Below, piece by piece: positions 22,124 to 33,255 of a stretch of 64,000 bases of DNA. The notes beneath the pieces are model-generated. The model was given only the letters and a program-made list of their open reading frames with translations. It did not search any database and was not told the DNA's origin. Position 1 is the stretch's first letter. Each line of letters starts with the position of its first letter. Both the position numbers and the translations under genes were made by a program. Location: the NCBI GenBank assembly GCA_023014485.1, contig JAJOZX010009055.1, positions 1 through 64,000 on the forward strand, written 5' to 3'. This DNA comes from Bathynomus jamesi. Lineage: Eukaryota; Arthropoda; Malacostraca; Isopoda; Cirolanidae.

Positions 22124-24989
22124 TAGGGTGTCACTAGGTAATAGGGGGAAAATTAAACGATGGATATTTTCCTATGACACCCCCTAAAATTGTTCCATTT
22201 GGTGGAAAACATAGGAAGAGAAATGTGGTCCTGATTGGTCATCATTTAAAGGTCGCCCTCGTCACTGAAAACAAGACCCATTTGTTGACGTCAACAAGCT
22301 GTTCAGTGTTCACAGCTTGGGCCGAACCAGATAATAAAAAACAAGGCAATTTGGTGAAATAACGAAAGTAAGACACTTAAAAACGCAAAGAATACAAACA
22401 GTTTATTATATAATCAAAATAAAAGACATAATTTGGCGAATAATGGTACAAAATGGAGAAGCAACAAAAGCAAGACTTTGAGAAATAAAATACATATACA
22501 GTAGCAGAATAATTGGTGCTCATACGCTGATCAGTGATTAGTTCTTTCGCGTCCTCACTAATGCTGATTTGTTCGGAGCTGGGTGTTGCTTTCTGTGGCC
22601 AGTGACAACTTGAACGAGGAACTGGAGCTGTTCTTCTTTCACTGTCAACTTTCCGTTCAGCTCCTTCACCAGAGCCACGGCCCGTTCTGCTCTGTCGTTC
22701 ACCACTGCAAGTTTGGAGACCACATCCCGAGCTTGCACGTATTCAGAGTTTGACGTCCATGAACTGGGATGGTGGAGCAGAAAGCAATCTGGCAACTGAA
22801 GTTTTGAGAAGAATCCTCGGGTGTTCTTTGTGATCAGTTGCTCCAGTCCTTTGCTGTCACTGAGGAACATAGTATCAAGAACCAAAGGTCGTTTTGGCGG
22901 CATGTGAGGGGCTTCTTGATCTAACGCTGCAACCATGCTGCACTTCACTTCCATCGATATCCTCTCATCAAAGAACGCCAGACCCACTGCCTCCTCCGAA
23001 TGGTACCACAGGTGCGCAGACAGCTTCTTGGTGGTACCATCAGAGATCTTCTTGTGCGGGTATCGAAGGAGCGTCCTCATCAATTCCCAATCATTCAGCG
23101 GAGCTTCGATGGACAGATGAGCTGTTGCCCACGCTTTCATGTAAACTAGAACAGAAAAGAGGCAGATATCTCGAATTCCGCGTTCCTCAGTGTTCGTCAG
23201 TTTAAACTGTCTTCGGAAGAGCCAGATCTTGATGGCGTAGAGCCCCTTAGCCATCCATCTCGCCCGGTGCATAGCACCAGGGGCGCGGAAGTTTAGTCCC
23301 TTGTATGGAACTCCTCCAAGAAAGATGACGGAAAGATCGAGGAATTCCTGATAGTCATCACGAACTTGAAGTGCTTGTGATTTTGCAAACTCAATGAGCT
23401 CCGTTCTATGCTTAAAAATAGCTGCTTTGGTGAACCCATCTGTGTCCGCAGTTTGGAACTGTTGCTGGTCAATGCGGGTCCAATAATCATGGAAGCGCTT
23501 GAAAAGCAGAATTTCTGGACCGGTAGATACTGAATCTAGCGATGCTGCGAATGCCGCCTGTAGCGCAGTGTAACAGGTCACGTCCAACTTTTTCTTCCAG
23601 AAGAACACAAGTTCCTCCACGGTGGCCTGTGTTTGTCGCGGTTGTGTCGAAACACATAGATTTGACATGATCGGTCACTCCCCATTCATTCAGGCAATCT
23701 ATGATGGCATTTGTTTGTGCCAGCGCGGTTCCTGACAGAAGTTTTGGCACCCCGAGGAGCTGCTCTGTCCCGGAGCCAGATACAAGAATAGGTAAGCGGT
23801 CAACATATTCTCGTGACGTCAGATCTTGCATGAGTTTTCCGTCCCAGTGAACAGTCAACGGACTATTGCCTTGGAACTCGCTCTTCAGTTGCCGAGCCTT
23901 AAGGGTACGGAATTTTTCACGCTGACGATGAATGGATCCACGATTGATGTTGTAGTCGCTAGCATCATGCCCTAAGCTGGAAGCTGCCTCAAACAGCAGA
24001 TATGTGGCCTTTCTTGACGAGAGTTGCGTGCGATCAAGCGCTGCCGCCAATTCCGATGTCATGATGTTCTTCGTTGCTCTTTGTTTAGACGCTAACGAAC
24101 CACCACATGCTCCTTTTTCTTCGCTATCATCTGAGCTGGAGGATGAGGACTCCAAAACCGCTTCGTTGGATACTGCCTCCATTTCAGCTGCTGATCGCTT
24201 TCTTCGTTTCTCCTCTTCCTCCCGACGTCGAGTACAATCTTTGACTTGGCGCTGATGGGTCATGTCCAAACCTGCCATTGAACCTGGACGTCCTTTCTGG
24301 CGCTGCTGCTGAAGGAACTCCCAATCCTCTGGGTACTTGACCAATTTCTCACAATCAGCGTGGGCGATGTCAAAGAGACGATCGAGGCGTTCAATGAATT
24401 CTTTTTCTTTCGTCTTGTGTGAATCGCTCGTCCTTGAGGCGTGTTTTTTGAGTCCTTTCCACTCCTCGAAGACTTTATCCAGTTTGCTGACGCAGTGTGT
24501 CTCGAGTCTGGTTGGAATGTGAGCTTTCTCCCAGAAGGACATCACTGCTCGAAGTGACTTCCTCAACGCGTCACGTATTGTCATTTCTTTTCATGGTGAA
24601 GGTAAAGGAAGTAACCGAATGCTTGCCTGTAGGAAGGAAGCTTGCATCCTTTCACCTCATCAACCGCTGCCCCTAATAGGTATATACACTTCCGGGTTTC
24701 CATCACCAGAAATCACGTAGCTGAAATGAGAAACGGTGAATCGTTAAGTATTGTTCACTTTATTTCTCAGATATTCAGACACACACAGATACACACACAC
24801 ACATATATAGATATCTAATGAACGATTATGGAGACGCCGCGCAAGCATTAAACTTTGGAAGGCGGGGGCGACCTTTTATAGTTATTCAAATAAAAAGATT
24901 TTTCAGTCACCATGTTTTCTTTACCAATGGAATAGATTCGCGGGGTGTCAGCATGAAAATTTCAAACTTTGCATTTAAGTGACACCCTA
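22124..24989 (-). mobile_element. DNA transposon with an unassigned DDE-like transposase
   Basis: Short inverted ends TAGGGTGTCACT (22124) and AGTGACACCCTA (ending 24989) bracket a 2.87-kb block. A second inverted motif lies inside: TATGACACCCCCT (about 22173) against CGGGGTGTCAGCATG (about 24937). Both flanks are (TA)n, which hides any target duplication. The interior holds one minus-strand gene (24584-22538). Confidence 0.75.
22538..24584 (-). pseudogene. DDE-like transposase, superfamily not assigned, one break
   Basis: N-terminal frame 24584-23487 (365 aa): a start region with RAVMSFWEKAHIPTRLETHC, LDRLFDIAHADCEKLV, a charged linker (EEEEKRRKR, SSSSSSDDSEE), then TVHWDGKLMQDL, QLLGVPKLLSGTA and MCFDTTATNTGHRGG. 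C-terminal frame 23668-22538 continues with GPEILLFKRFHDYW, FLGGVPYKGLNFRAPGAMHR and NDRAERAVALVKELNG. The order HWDGK, LLGVP, FDTTxxNxG, CRHHI is shared with the element at 59-62 kb and looks like an RNase H-fold nuclease with Asp in HWDGK and FDTT; that is inference. At about 23560-23575 a small deletion with frameshift removes the CRHHI segment, so this copy is probably dead. Confidence 0.7.
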
Positions 24990-25017
24990 ATATATATATA
25001 TATATATATATAATACA

Positions 25018-25052
<35 letters not shown>

Positions 25053-25054
25053 GT
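24990..25054. repeat. (TA)n/(TG)n microsatellite
   Basis: TA dinucleotides with an internal GTGTGTGTGTG run. Confidence 0.95.
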
Positions 25055-25128
25055 ATAGAAACGACGTAAGTATAGAGGAGCGTTCTGCACATGAGGAAAA
25101 GAAATAACGAACAAATGAAAAATGAGGT

Positions 25129-25199
25129 GAACCGCCCGGGAATCGAACCCAGGATCTTCCGATTGCCGGTCAGATGCGCTATCCATTACACCACGGGCC
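25129..25199 (-). tRNA. tRNA-Arg-like pseudo-tRNA (SINE head), copy 1
   Basis: Minus strand reads GGCCCGTGGTGTAATGGATA, then TCTGACCGGCAATCGGA (anticodon arm, 5-bp stem with one wobble) and GGGTTCGATTCCC (T arm and B box). The shape matches arginine tRNAs with the TCTGA-loop-TCAGA arm. The loop is CCGGCAA, lacking the invariant T at position 33, and one acceptor pair is mismatched, so I treat it as a pseudo-tRNA. Confidence 0.65.
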
Positions 25200-25392
25200 T
25201 CGATCAGTCATAAGTCGAAATTCTCCTACATAGGGCACAAACCAATGCCCTGAGAGGACACCCTCGCAAATCGTGAATATGTACATTTAACTGCAATGAC
25301 CACGCAGTATATTAATGTATAGAAACGACGTAAGTATAGAGGAGCGTTCTGCACATGAGGAAGAGAAATAACGAACAAATGAAAAATGAGGT

Positions 25393-25462
25393 GAACCGCC
25401 CGGGAATCGAACCCGGATCTTCCGATTGCCGGTCAGATGCGCTATCCATTACACCACGGGCC
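25393..25462 (-). tRNA. tRNA-Arg-like pseudo-tRNA, copy 2
   Basis: Same as copy 1 but one base shorter next to the T arm (ACCCGGATC instead of ACCCAGGATC). Same atypical anticodon loop. Confidence 0.6.
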
Positions 25463-25652
25463 TCGATCAGTCATAAGTCGAAATTCTCCTACATAGGGCA
25501 CAAACCAATGCCCTGAGAGGGCACCCTCGCAAATCGTGAATATACTGCGTGGTCATTGCAGTTAAATGTACATATTCACGATTTGCGAGGGTGCTCTCTC
25601 AGGGCATTGGTTTCTACCCTATGTAGGAGAATTTTGACTTATGACTGATCGA

Positions 25653-25723
25653 GGTCCATGGTGTAATGGATAGCGCATCTGACCGGCAATCGGAAGATCC
25701 TGGGTTCGATTCCCGGGCGGTTC
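25653..25723 (+). tRNA. tRNA-Arg-like pseudo-tRNA, copy 3 (inverted)
   Basis: Plus-strand copy reading GGTCCATGGTGTAATGGATA; two changes in the 5' acceptor strand relative to copies 1 and 2 weaken the acceptor stem further. B box GGTTCGATTCC intact. Confidence 0.6.
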
Positions 25724-25826
25724 ACCTCATTTTTCATTTGTTCGTTATTTTTCTTCCTCATGTGCAGAACGCTCCTCTATACTTACGTCGTTTCTATACA
25801 TTAATATACTGCGTGGTCATTGCAGT

Positions 25827-25830
<4 letters not shown>

Positions 25831-25909
<79 letters not shown>

Positions 25910-25926
25910 TATATATATATCATATA
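25831..25926. repeat. (TA)n microsatellite
   Basis: About 95 bp of nearly pure TA, directly before the GC-rich LINE. Confidence 0.97.
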
Positions 25927-26388
25927 TCCCCCTCGATTAGGTACTCCGGCTTGCCGGGCCGAGGGGGCTCGTACACCTCGTGGTTGTTGGGTTTCCTCAA
26001 CTCCTCGCGGGGTGTGGGCGAAGAGTTACCTAGTTGCGTTTTTTTTTTTTTTTTTTTCCTTTTCTTTCTTTTTGCTCCCCTTTTTTTCCGTCTCTCCCGG
26101 AATTTCTTTTGTCTTGACTCGGTCTTGTGCCTCTGTCAATTGTAGTATCCCCCCCCCTCTGTTTGTATTTTGCAGTCTTGGGGTCATCGGGTGCACCCGC
26201 CGGGGGGCATCGCTCCGTGGCTGAGCCGTGCTCTGGGGACGGTACGGGCGCCCGGACCGCTGCTGCGTCTGGATTGGGTCTTTGCTTGGCCCTTAACGGA
26301 CAAATCTCCGTAGTGCCAATCTGCTGTTTTTAAAACGACAGTCAGGTTGGGGGGGGCTACCCGGGACGTTGGGCCTGCGCCTTGAAGG

Positions 26389-27841
26389 ATGCAGCGGCGG
26401 ATGGTGCATTGCCTTGGGTCCGAGGCTGTCTTTTTTGTAAAGCTATTGTTTATGGGTTCAATTTCTAAACTTCAATCCCCTCCTGTTGACGACTCTGGCC
26501 CGCCCTTGGATTTGGATAAGACTACTACTTCTGGTCGTTCAGCGGCCTCTGCCTCCGCTGGATTGACCTTCAAGCCGTATGGCCCCCTCTCGTCCTCTGC
26601 GGCGTCTGGCTCTCGTGGCCGGACTCGTGGTGGCCGTAGGGCGGGGTCTTCGCGGCCCTTGTTCTCTCGCCCACTCTCGGTTACCGTTACACATGGACCT
26701 GTCCCTGCTGTCAATTTCTGTCCGGTGGACAGGTTCCTTGTTCTCCGCCCTTCCGCTGGCTCCCTTCCGGGCAACTCGGAACGGGTGTTTCAGCGCCTTA
26801 AGACGGTGGGGTTCCCTGTCGTTATGATATCCGCCCTCTGAAGGATGGGTCTCTTCTTTTGAAGTCCCGTTCTTCGGGGTGACTGAGTCCCTTCTACAGT
26901 TGCAGGATGTCTTGGGTTGCAGAGTTTCTGTGACTCCCCATCCGCAATTGAATAGCTGTCAGGGCACCATTTTCGCTTCCCGTCTGCTGTCAATCCCGGT
27001 TGGCGAGTTGCAGGAGGATCTTGCCCCCCAGGGGGTAACGAAGGTCTTCCGCTTTTCGTCGCGCCGGGATGGTGCTCTTACCCCGTCCGCTCGTCTGCTC
27101 CTGACCTTTGACTCCCTTGTGCCTCCGGCCCAGGTGTTCTGGGGCGTGGGTGATCGCCGGTCGTGTGAGTTTTCGGTGCGACCATATGTGCCTGACCCGG
27201 TTCGCTGCTTTGGCTGCAACCGGTTCGGCCATGTTAGCTCTGCGTGCCGCCGTGAGGGTAAGCTATGTGTCCGCTGCGGTGGGCCTGCGCACCCTACCCC
27301 GTGCACGAAGCCCCCGCGGTGCTCGAACTGCTCGGGGGCCCACCCTTCCTCCTCTCGGGACTGCCCCGTTTTCAAGTTTGAATTCGAGGTGCGGTCCTTA
27401 AGGACTACCGAATTCCTTAGTGCGCGGGAGGCGCGCGATAGGGTCCGTGACCGGGAGCCGCGGCGGGGGTTGTCCTATGCTGCGGCTCTTGGCCCTGGCG
27501 GGTCCTCGGGCCCCTCCCGTGCTACCCCGGCGTCTACCGGAGTGGTGCCCCCCCTGGAAGTTCCGGGGGTTGGTGGTCCTCCTGGCGCCGCGGGCCTTCT
27601 TGTTCCTCTGCCTCACTTTCAGACATCCCATCTGATTCCCTGCCTACAAGTGCCCCTTCTCCCTCTCCGGCCTTGGGGTCTGGATCCTTGCCTACTCGTC
27701 TCTCGGGTGGGGAAGGTGATGCCCCGAAGGGAGGAGGAAGCGTCGCCGTGGTCGGAGTCGGAGTCCTCCAGACCCGATCATGACCGCTGCTCGCCCTGCT
27801 TCCCCTTCTTCACCGGAGGGGAAGCGGCGCGCCGCTCCTGA
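26389..27841 (+). pseudogene. LINE ORF1, gag-like zinc-knuckle protein
   Basis: RNA-binding nucleocapsid-like protein of the LINE. The first frame (26389-26841) is a Ser/Arg/Gly-rich start followed by FCPVDRFLVLRPSAG; it breaks near 26845 and resumes at 26879 with TESLLQLQDVLGCRVSV and SCQGTIFASRLLSIPV. Three zinc knuckles follow: CFGCNRFGHVSSAC (CX2CX4HX4C), CVRCGGPAHPTPC and CSNCSGAHPSSSRDC, then a charged region FLSAREARDRVRDREPRRGLS. From about 27600 to 28260 the sequence is Pro/Ser-rich in every frame, so the true end is uncertain. One clear frameshift; otherwise well preserved. Confidence 0.82.
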
Positions 27842-28344
27842 TCCGCTCGGGACTCCCCCCCTATACGGAGGGCTGGTGAGGCGTCACCTCCCGGTGCCCC
27901 GACCAGTGTCCGGGTGTCGGTTGAGGTACACCGCCCCATGACACCCTCGATTACTGACTCTGTTCCCATGGTGGACCCGGTCGAGAGGAGCCTGGCCCTT
28001 CTTCATGGAGTCTCTCTCCCTTCGGCTCCTGCTGAGAGTGGTCGGGTCTCTCTCCTGGATCTACCTCTCCCACCTGTGGTGGACCTTTCCTCCCCCCCCC
28101 GTCAGTGCTTGTCTGGTTTCGAGCCCTCGAACATCTGGTTCTCCCCGCCCCCCTGGTGGGGAGTCGGGGGTTTCGGCTGGGCCCGTCTCGTCGTCTCTCC
28201 CCCCCAGGGGAGCCCCCCTCTGAACTCCCTGTTCCACTCTCACCTCTCGTTCTACTACGGGTGAAGCAGCTGCGGGGTCGGTGGCCCCTACCCCCCCGTT
28301 CGGGGTGAGTCGGGGAAGCCGATTCCGTCCCTGGTTACGGACCG

Positions 28345-31300
28345 TTGAGTTTGCTGCTCAGCTTGGTCCGTGGCTATTTCTCTGTTTTCTCTGCCTCTTA
28401 TAATGCCACTTCCCCTTACAGTTCCATTTTGCATTGGAACTGTAGGGGGCTTTTAGCTAACTGGGAGAACCTTGCCTCCCTGCTGGAGAGCGAGCGGCCT
28501 TCCTGTGTTTGTCTCCAGGAGACTATCCTGGCTGCGCGGGGACTCCCTCGTCTCTCTGGCTATGTTGGTTTCCCTTGCACCCCGGATGAGCACACACGCC
28601 GGCGGGGTGCGGCGATTTATGTGCATCATTCGTTACCATCGCGAGGTGTGCCTCTTCGCACTTCCTTGCAGGCTGTGGCTGTGCGGCTCTTTTTAGATCG
28701 CCAGTACACTGCCTGCTCGATTTATATTCCTCCTCATGACCCTCCTTCTCGCGACGCGGTTCGCGAGTTGGTGTTGCAACTACCTCGACCGTTTCTCCTC
28801 CTCGGGGACTTTAACAGTCGCGACCCGGCTTGGGGAGATGTCCGGTCGACTAATGTTGCTGGTATGTTGCTCTCCTTAATGGAGGAACTTTCCTTTGCGT
28901 GCCTCAATTCCGGTGAACCTACTACTTCCACGAACCCACGGGTTCATTTACCTGTATTGATCTCTCCTTGGTGTCCCTCGATGCCTTACTCGATTTTTCG
29001 TGGAAGGTGTTGGGGGACTCTTATGGCAGTGATCATTACCCAGTCTGTCTTGAGCCGGTCGGACCGCAGCCGGGTGTCTCGTCTCGACCGAGGTGGTGCC
29101 TTGCGCGGGCTGACTGGCCATCCTTCAGAGCTCGTTCCGTCATTGCCGTTCGGTGTTGAGCTTTGGCTCTGTGGATGAGAGCTTGGAGTTCTTCGAGCGG
29201 GTGGTGATGGGCGTCGCGGAGGACTGTATTCCTCGATCTTCCGGTAACCCGCGGACGCGTAGCGTCCCGTGGTGGACTCCAGCATGTCACCAGGCGGTGT
29301 GCGAGAGGAAGAGGGCACGCGCCGCTTCCACCGCACCCGGCGCGCGGACCACTTGATTGAGATGCGGCGGGCGAAGGCTTTCGCCCGCCGGACTCTCAAG
29401 TTGGCCCGTCGGGCCTCTTGGCGTGCTTTTGTGTCCGGCATTTCCTCGTCTACCCCTTCTGCTGCTGTGTGGCGGAAGGTACGTAGTATCGAGGGGAAGC
29501 CGGTCCCTGCTAGTCGCCCTGTCCTTCGGGACGGGGACGGCTTCCTTTCGGATCCTGCTGCTGTGGCCGATCGGCTGGCTGGGCTTTTGCTGCGGTTTCC
29601 CGTTCGCCTTCAGCTGCGGATCGTCCTTTGTCGGATGTTACGTTCCCGCCGCCTGGGAACGAGCCCTATAACCATCTCTTTACGATGCGGGAACTTCGGG
29701 CTGCCTTGGCAACCCGTCGTTCTTCCGCCCCTGGCCCTGATGACATTCCGTATGACTTTCTTTGGAATCTGCACCCGATGGCCCTACACTTCTTGCTGGA
29801 TCTTTTCAACCGGGTGTGGGTTGAGGGGTCGTTCCCTTCCCGTTGGAGGGAGGCGATTGTGGTCCCGATACCTAAGCCGGGGAAGGATCCGGCGGAGGTG
29901 GCGGGCTATCGGCCTATTGCCTTGACGAGCTGCTTATGCAAGCTCCTTGAAAAGATGGTGGCCGTCCGACTTTCCTTTACACTGGAGTCGCTTGGGTTAT
30001 ACCCCCCGACCCAGTATGGCTTTCGTCGATTTCGGGGTACTCTGGACCCCCTTCTCCTCCTTGGTCATGATGTACGGGAGGCCTTTTCCCGCCGGAATCT
30101 TGTTCTGGCCGTCTTTTTGATGTCCAAAAGGCCTATGACACGACCCGTCGGGGAGTTGTCATGGACCGTTTGAAGTCTCTTGGTTTTGTGGGTTTTTTGC
30201 CCACATTTCTTCGTAACTTCCTCTGCCGTCGCACTTTCCGCGTCCGTAATGGGGCGGCCCTATCTGACCTGTATGTTCAGGAGGAGGGGGTGCCCCAGGG
30301 GTGTGTCTTGAGCGTCTCCTGCTTCAATCTGGTCATGTCTGCGCTACCGGGAGCACTTCCGCCCTCGGTGCGATGTTCCATGTATGCCGACGATCTGGCT
30401 GTCTATGCCGCCGGGACGAGTCCCCCCCTCGTGGAGAGGCAAGTCCAACTCGCGGTCAATCGGGTTGAACGCAGGGCGTCGTCGGTGGGCCTTAGGCTGT
30501 CTTCCCCGAAGACTTCGTGTGTGGCCTTCTTTCCGCCGAGGAGACGGGGATCCGGCGCCGTCCCGACCTTTAATCTTACACTCGGGGGTCAACCTCTGGC
30601 CCTCGTTCAGTCAGTGCGTTTCCTGGGTATGGTTTTCGACAGCCGTTTGAGCTGGGTTCCCCACCTTCGCCGGCTGCGCGAGTCTGCAAGACGTACCCTG
30701 GATTTGCTGGGACATCTGTCGCATACTACACGGGGCGCGGATAGGCGGACACTCCTCCGCTTGTACGTGTCCCTGGTACAGTCAAAATTAGATTATGGGA
30801 GTGTGGTGTATGGCTCCGCCTCCCGTACGGCCCTTCGGATACTGGATCCGGTCCTCTCTAGAGGACTGCGCATGTCATCTGGCGCCTTCCGCTCCTCTCC
30901 GGTTGATAGTCTGCAGGTTAAGTGCGACATCCCTCCCTTGGGGGATCGGAGGTCGTTCCTCATTGCTAAGCACTATCTCCGGATCCTCCGTCTTCCCAAC
31001 TGTCCTCTGTTCCACGTGGTGGAGAGGGCGTTCTGCCGGGATGGGGGTTGGTATTTCACCGACACGGTGACCTCCCTCCTCGATGGTATGGGCACTCCTC
31101 CTCCATCCGTTATACCGGTCTCTTTCAAGGGTGTTGCACCTTGGGAGAGCACCCCTGTTGCGTGCTGTAGGGCGTTGCGCCCCTTTCGCAGGGCCGATTC
31201 TGACTCTGCCTTGCTTCGGTCTCTGTTCCTTCAGCATGCGGTGTGTCATTCTGCATGTGTTGCGGTCTTCACGGATGGCTCGAGGTCGTCGGGGGGCGTT

Positions 31301-32101
31301 GGGGCCGCGGCTGTTCCCCAGTCGTCTGCCCTTGCTCCCCGATGTACCCGTCTCCCTGATGAGGCTTCTGTTTTCACGGCGGAGCTCTATGCCATTCTGA
31401 GCGCTCTGGAGGTGGTGCGGGAGCATCCGGATGGGTCGTTTGTCATCTATTCGGATTCCCGCAGTGCCCTGGATGGCCTGGAGTGTTTTGACCCTGTCCA
31501 CCCACTGGTCCGACGAATCCAGCTACTGTGCCATACCCTTGTCGCTTTCGGTGGCAAGGAGGTGGTATTTTGCTGGGTCCCAGCACATGTTAACGTGGCT
31601 GGTAATGAGGCTGCCGATCGAGCTGCCCGTTCCGCGTGCCGACTACAGGTTTCACCCGTGTCCCTCCCCTTTTCCGATTATATCCCTGGCTTCCGTAGGT
31701 TTTTGCGCTCCCGGTGGCAGACTCGCTGGGATGGCGCTACAGATAACAAACTTTGCAAGATTAAACCCAAATTGGGATGTTGGGCCTCTTCCTTCCATCG
31801 GTCGCGCCATGAGGAGGTTGCTCTGGCCCGCCTCCGTATTGGCCACACCCACCTGGCCCATGGCTATTTGATGGCCGGGGATCGGGTGCCCCGATGTCCC
31901 AATTGTAACGTTTTCCTTACAGTTGCCCACCTCCTGGTGGAATGTCCGCTTTACTCTGCGCTGCGCGCAGAGTATTTTCCCTTTTTGGAGAGCGTCGAGC
32001 CTTGTGATAGGCTTGGCGCTATTCTATCTGAAGGTCCCTACTTTTCGATAACCGGGTTGTTCTCCTTCCTCTTTCGCTCCCGACTTCTTTACCGGCTGTG
32101 A
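28345..32101 (+). pseudogene. LINE ORF2: endonuclease, reverse transcriptase, RNase H
   Basis: Endonuclease (28426-29060): LHWNCRGLLANWENL, CLQET, LLLGDFNSRDPAWGD, and after a shift SDHYPV (about 29025). Reverse transcriptase: YRPIALTSCLCKLLEKM (about 29900), GVPQGCVLSVSCFNL, catalytic MYADDLAVYAA (about 30380), VRFLGMVFDSRLSW. RNase H (31260-31640): AVFTDGSRSSGG, VFTAELYAI, IYSDSRSALDG, PAHVNVAGNEAADRAA. A C-terminal zinc-like CPNCNVFLTVAHLLVECP ends near 31950. From 30161 to 32101 (646 aa) the frame is open. Breaks occur near 28935, 29170-29270, 29620 and 30110-30160, so the copy is inactive despite intact catalytic residues. Confidence 0.93.
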
Positions 32102-32269
32102 CTCCGCTATGATCTTTCTGCTCCCCCCCTCCTCCTCCTCCCCCGTCTATTGTTCATTTCCATTAGCTGTTCCATAATCTTCGTCCTGTGTTCGCTCTGC
32201 TATCCACCTTTCTTTTGGTGGCCATGAGCGGTCATACTTTGAAACAAAAAAAATAAAAATAAAAATACA

Positions 32270-32270
<1 letters not shown>

Positions 32271-32327
<57 letters not shown>
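32271..32327. repeat. (TA)n microsatellite
   Basis: Pure TA run between the LINE tail and a copy of the 452-bp repeat. Confidence 0.97.
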
Positions 32328-32329
<2 letters not shown>

Positions 32330-32335
32330 GAATGA

Positions 32336-32846
32336 ACTCAGAATGGTCCCCTGAGTTTTTTATGATACACACAGACAGTGCATGGAACAAGGAACTCTTC
32401 TGGGATAATTAAATCCACTATAGTCCGAATAAGTAATGGTAAATGACAAATACCATAGTTTTTCTTTTTCATGATGCTAGCCCGACGTGGGCAACGGGTC
32501 ACTCGCAAAGAGGTCCCATAAATATAGCTTCCCTCACCAGCTATCTGCAAAGCAGACAGGATCCAGCTTTGGGACATGGATCTAGGGTTTAAAGCAGCCT
32601 AGCCCTGCTACATTTAGAACCTCAATATAAGCAAAAGACTCGCTGCCTTCACGTCAGATTGAATACATAAAAGAAAAAGGGGTAACTATTATATTTTTAG
32701 CCAAAAACCAAAACTTAAACCTCAACTGGTAGAATTGAGCGTCCACTTTTCAAGGTATTTGTCATTTACCATTACTTATTCGGACTATAGTGGATTTAAT
32801 TATCCCAGAAGAGTTCCTTGTTCCATGCACTGTCTGTGTGTATCAT
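32336..32846. repeat. second locus of the 452-bp repeat, with inverted end
   Basis: 32336-32754 is a diverged single copy (perhaps 90% identical) of the unit seen at 20.4-21.9 kb: GTGCATGGAACAAGGAACTC, CCCGACGTGGGCAACGGGTC, AGCTATCTGCAAAGCAGACA. It is followed at once by about 90 bp of the same unit in inverse orientation (32755-32846). As at the first locus, (TA)n tracts flank it. Confidence 0.88.
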
Positions 32847-32900
32847 ATATATATATATATATATAATATTATAGTGTGTATCTATAAATACAGTATATAT

Positions 32901-32931
<31 letters not shown>

Positions 32932-33060
32932 ATATACTGTGTGTATATATAAATACAGTATGTATATATATATATATAATTTTTTTTTTTTCAGATTCTT
33001 ATACGAACGTTTATATTAAGTTTAGTCTTTAAGAGGTATAAATTCATGATGATATATACA
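32847..33060. repeat. TA-rich tract with CTGTGTGTATATATAAATACAG repeats
   Basis: TA microsatellite containing repeated ACAGTATATAT and GTGTATATATAAATACAG motifs, ending with T11 near 32990. Confidence 0.8.
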
Positions 33061-33067
33061 GTATGTA

Positions 33068-33255
33068 TGGGCACCCGGTAGCTCTGTGGTTACGGTGGCG
33101 GACTCCGAGCGGTGTTGCGCTGGTTCGCTCCCGGCCGCTGGCGTCGGATGGAGTTGTGTTGGCCGTTTACTGTCTGCTCTCGCTCAGATGACCCTCGGGG
33201 CGCACTCAACCCCGCGTCGTGGGGAAATGAGCTTCTTTAAAGTTACCTTTGAATA
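33068..33255 (+). mobile_element. tRNA-derived SINE (GC-rich)
   Basis: GCACCCGGTAGCTCTGTGGT matches a polymerase III A box and TGGTTCGCTCCC a B box about 35 bp later, spaced as in a tRNA. A GC-rich body (to about 33235) and a TA-rich tail follow. Different head and body from the SINEs at 25 and 37 kb. Confidence 0.6.

Larger units (their letters stand above)
25055..25830. repeat. tandem and inverted array of a tRNA-Arg-like SINE
   Basis: A unit of about 265 bp, from TAGAAACGACGTAAGTATAG to ACTGCAATGACCACGCAGTA, occurs at 25055-25318, again at 25319-25550 (lacking part of the end), and inverted at about 25545-25830. Each carries a tRNA-like head plus about 190 bp of conserved non-tRNA sequence, the plan of a tRNA-derived SINE or of a duplicated tRNA locus. 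Copies differ by single bases and small indels. (TA)n tracts flank both ends. Confidence 0.85.
25927..32270 (+). mobile_element. GC-rich I/Jockey-like LINE, near full length
   Basis: A 6.3-kb block with strikingly higher GC and CpG content than its surroundings. It runs from CCCCCTCGATTAGG to an A-rich tail (AAACAAAAAAAATAAAAATA near 32243). It has two coding regions in the order of LINEs with RNase H: a gag-like ORF1 with zinc knuckles and an ORF2 with endonuclease, reverse transcriptase and RNase H. This matches the I-like clades (I, Nimb, Loa, R1 neighbours); I cannot choose between them. (TA)n tracts flank both sides, so no target duplication can be read. Confidence 0.88.

Noticed and set aside
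25129..25199. A functional tRNA gene
   Set aside because: The anticodon loop lacks T33, one acceptor pair is mismatched, and the unit repeats with a long conserved tail, as in a SINE.
25666..26224. Open frames of 134-159 codons starting in the SINE and running through (TA)n into the LINE leader
   Set aside because: They translate a tRNA-like sequence, a TA microsatellite and a T tract in turn; not a gene.
26472..31930. Several long minus-strand frames across the GC-rich LINE
   Set aside because: GC-rich sense codons leave few antisense stops; no motif on the minus strand.
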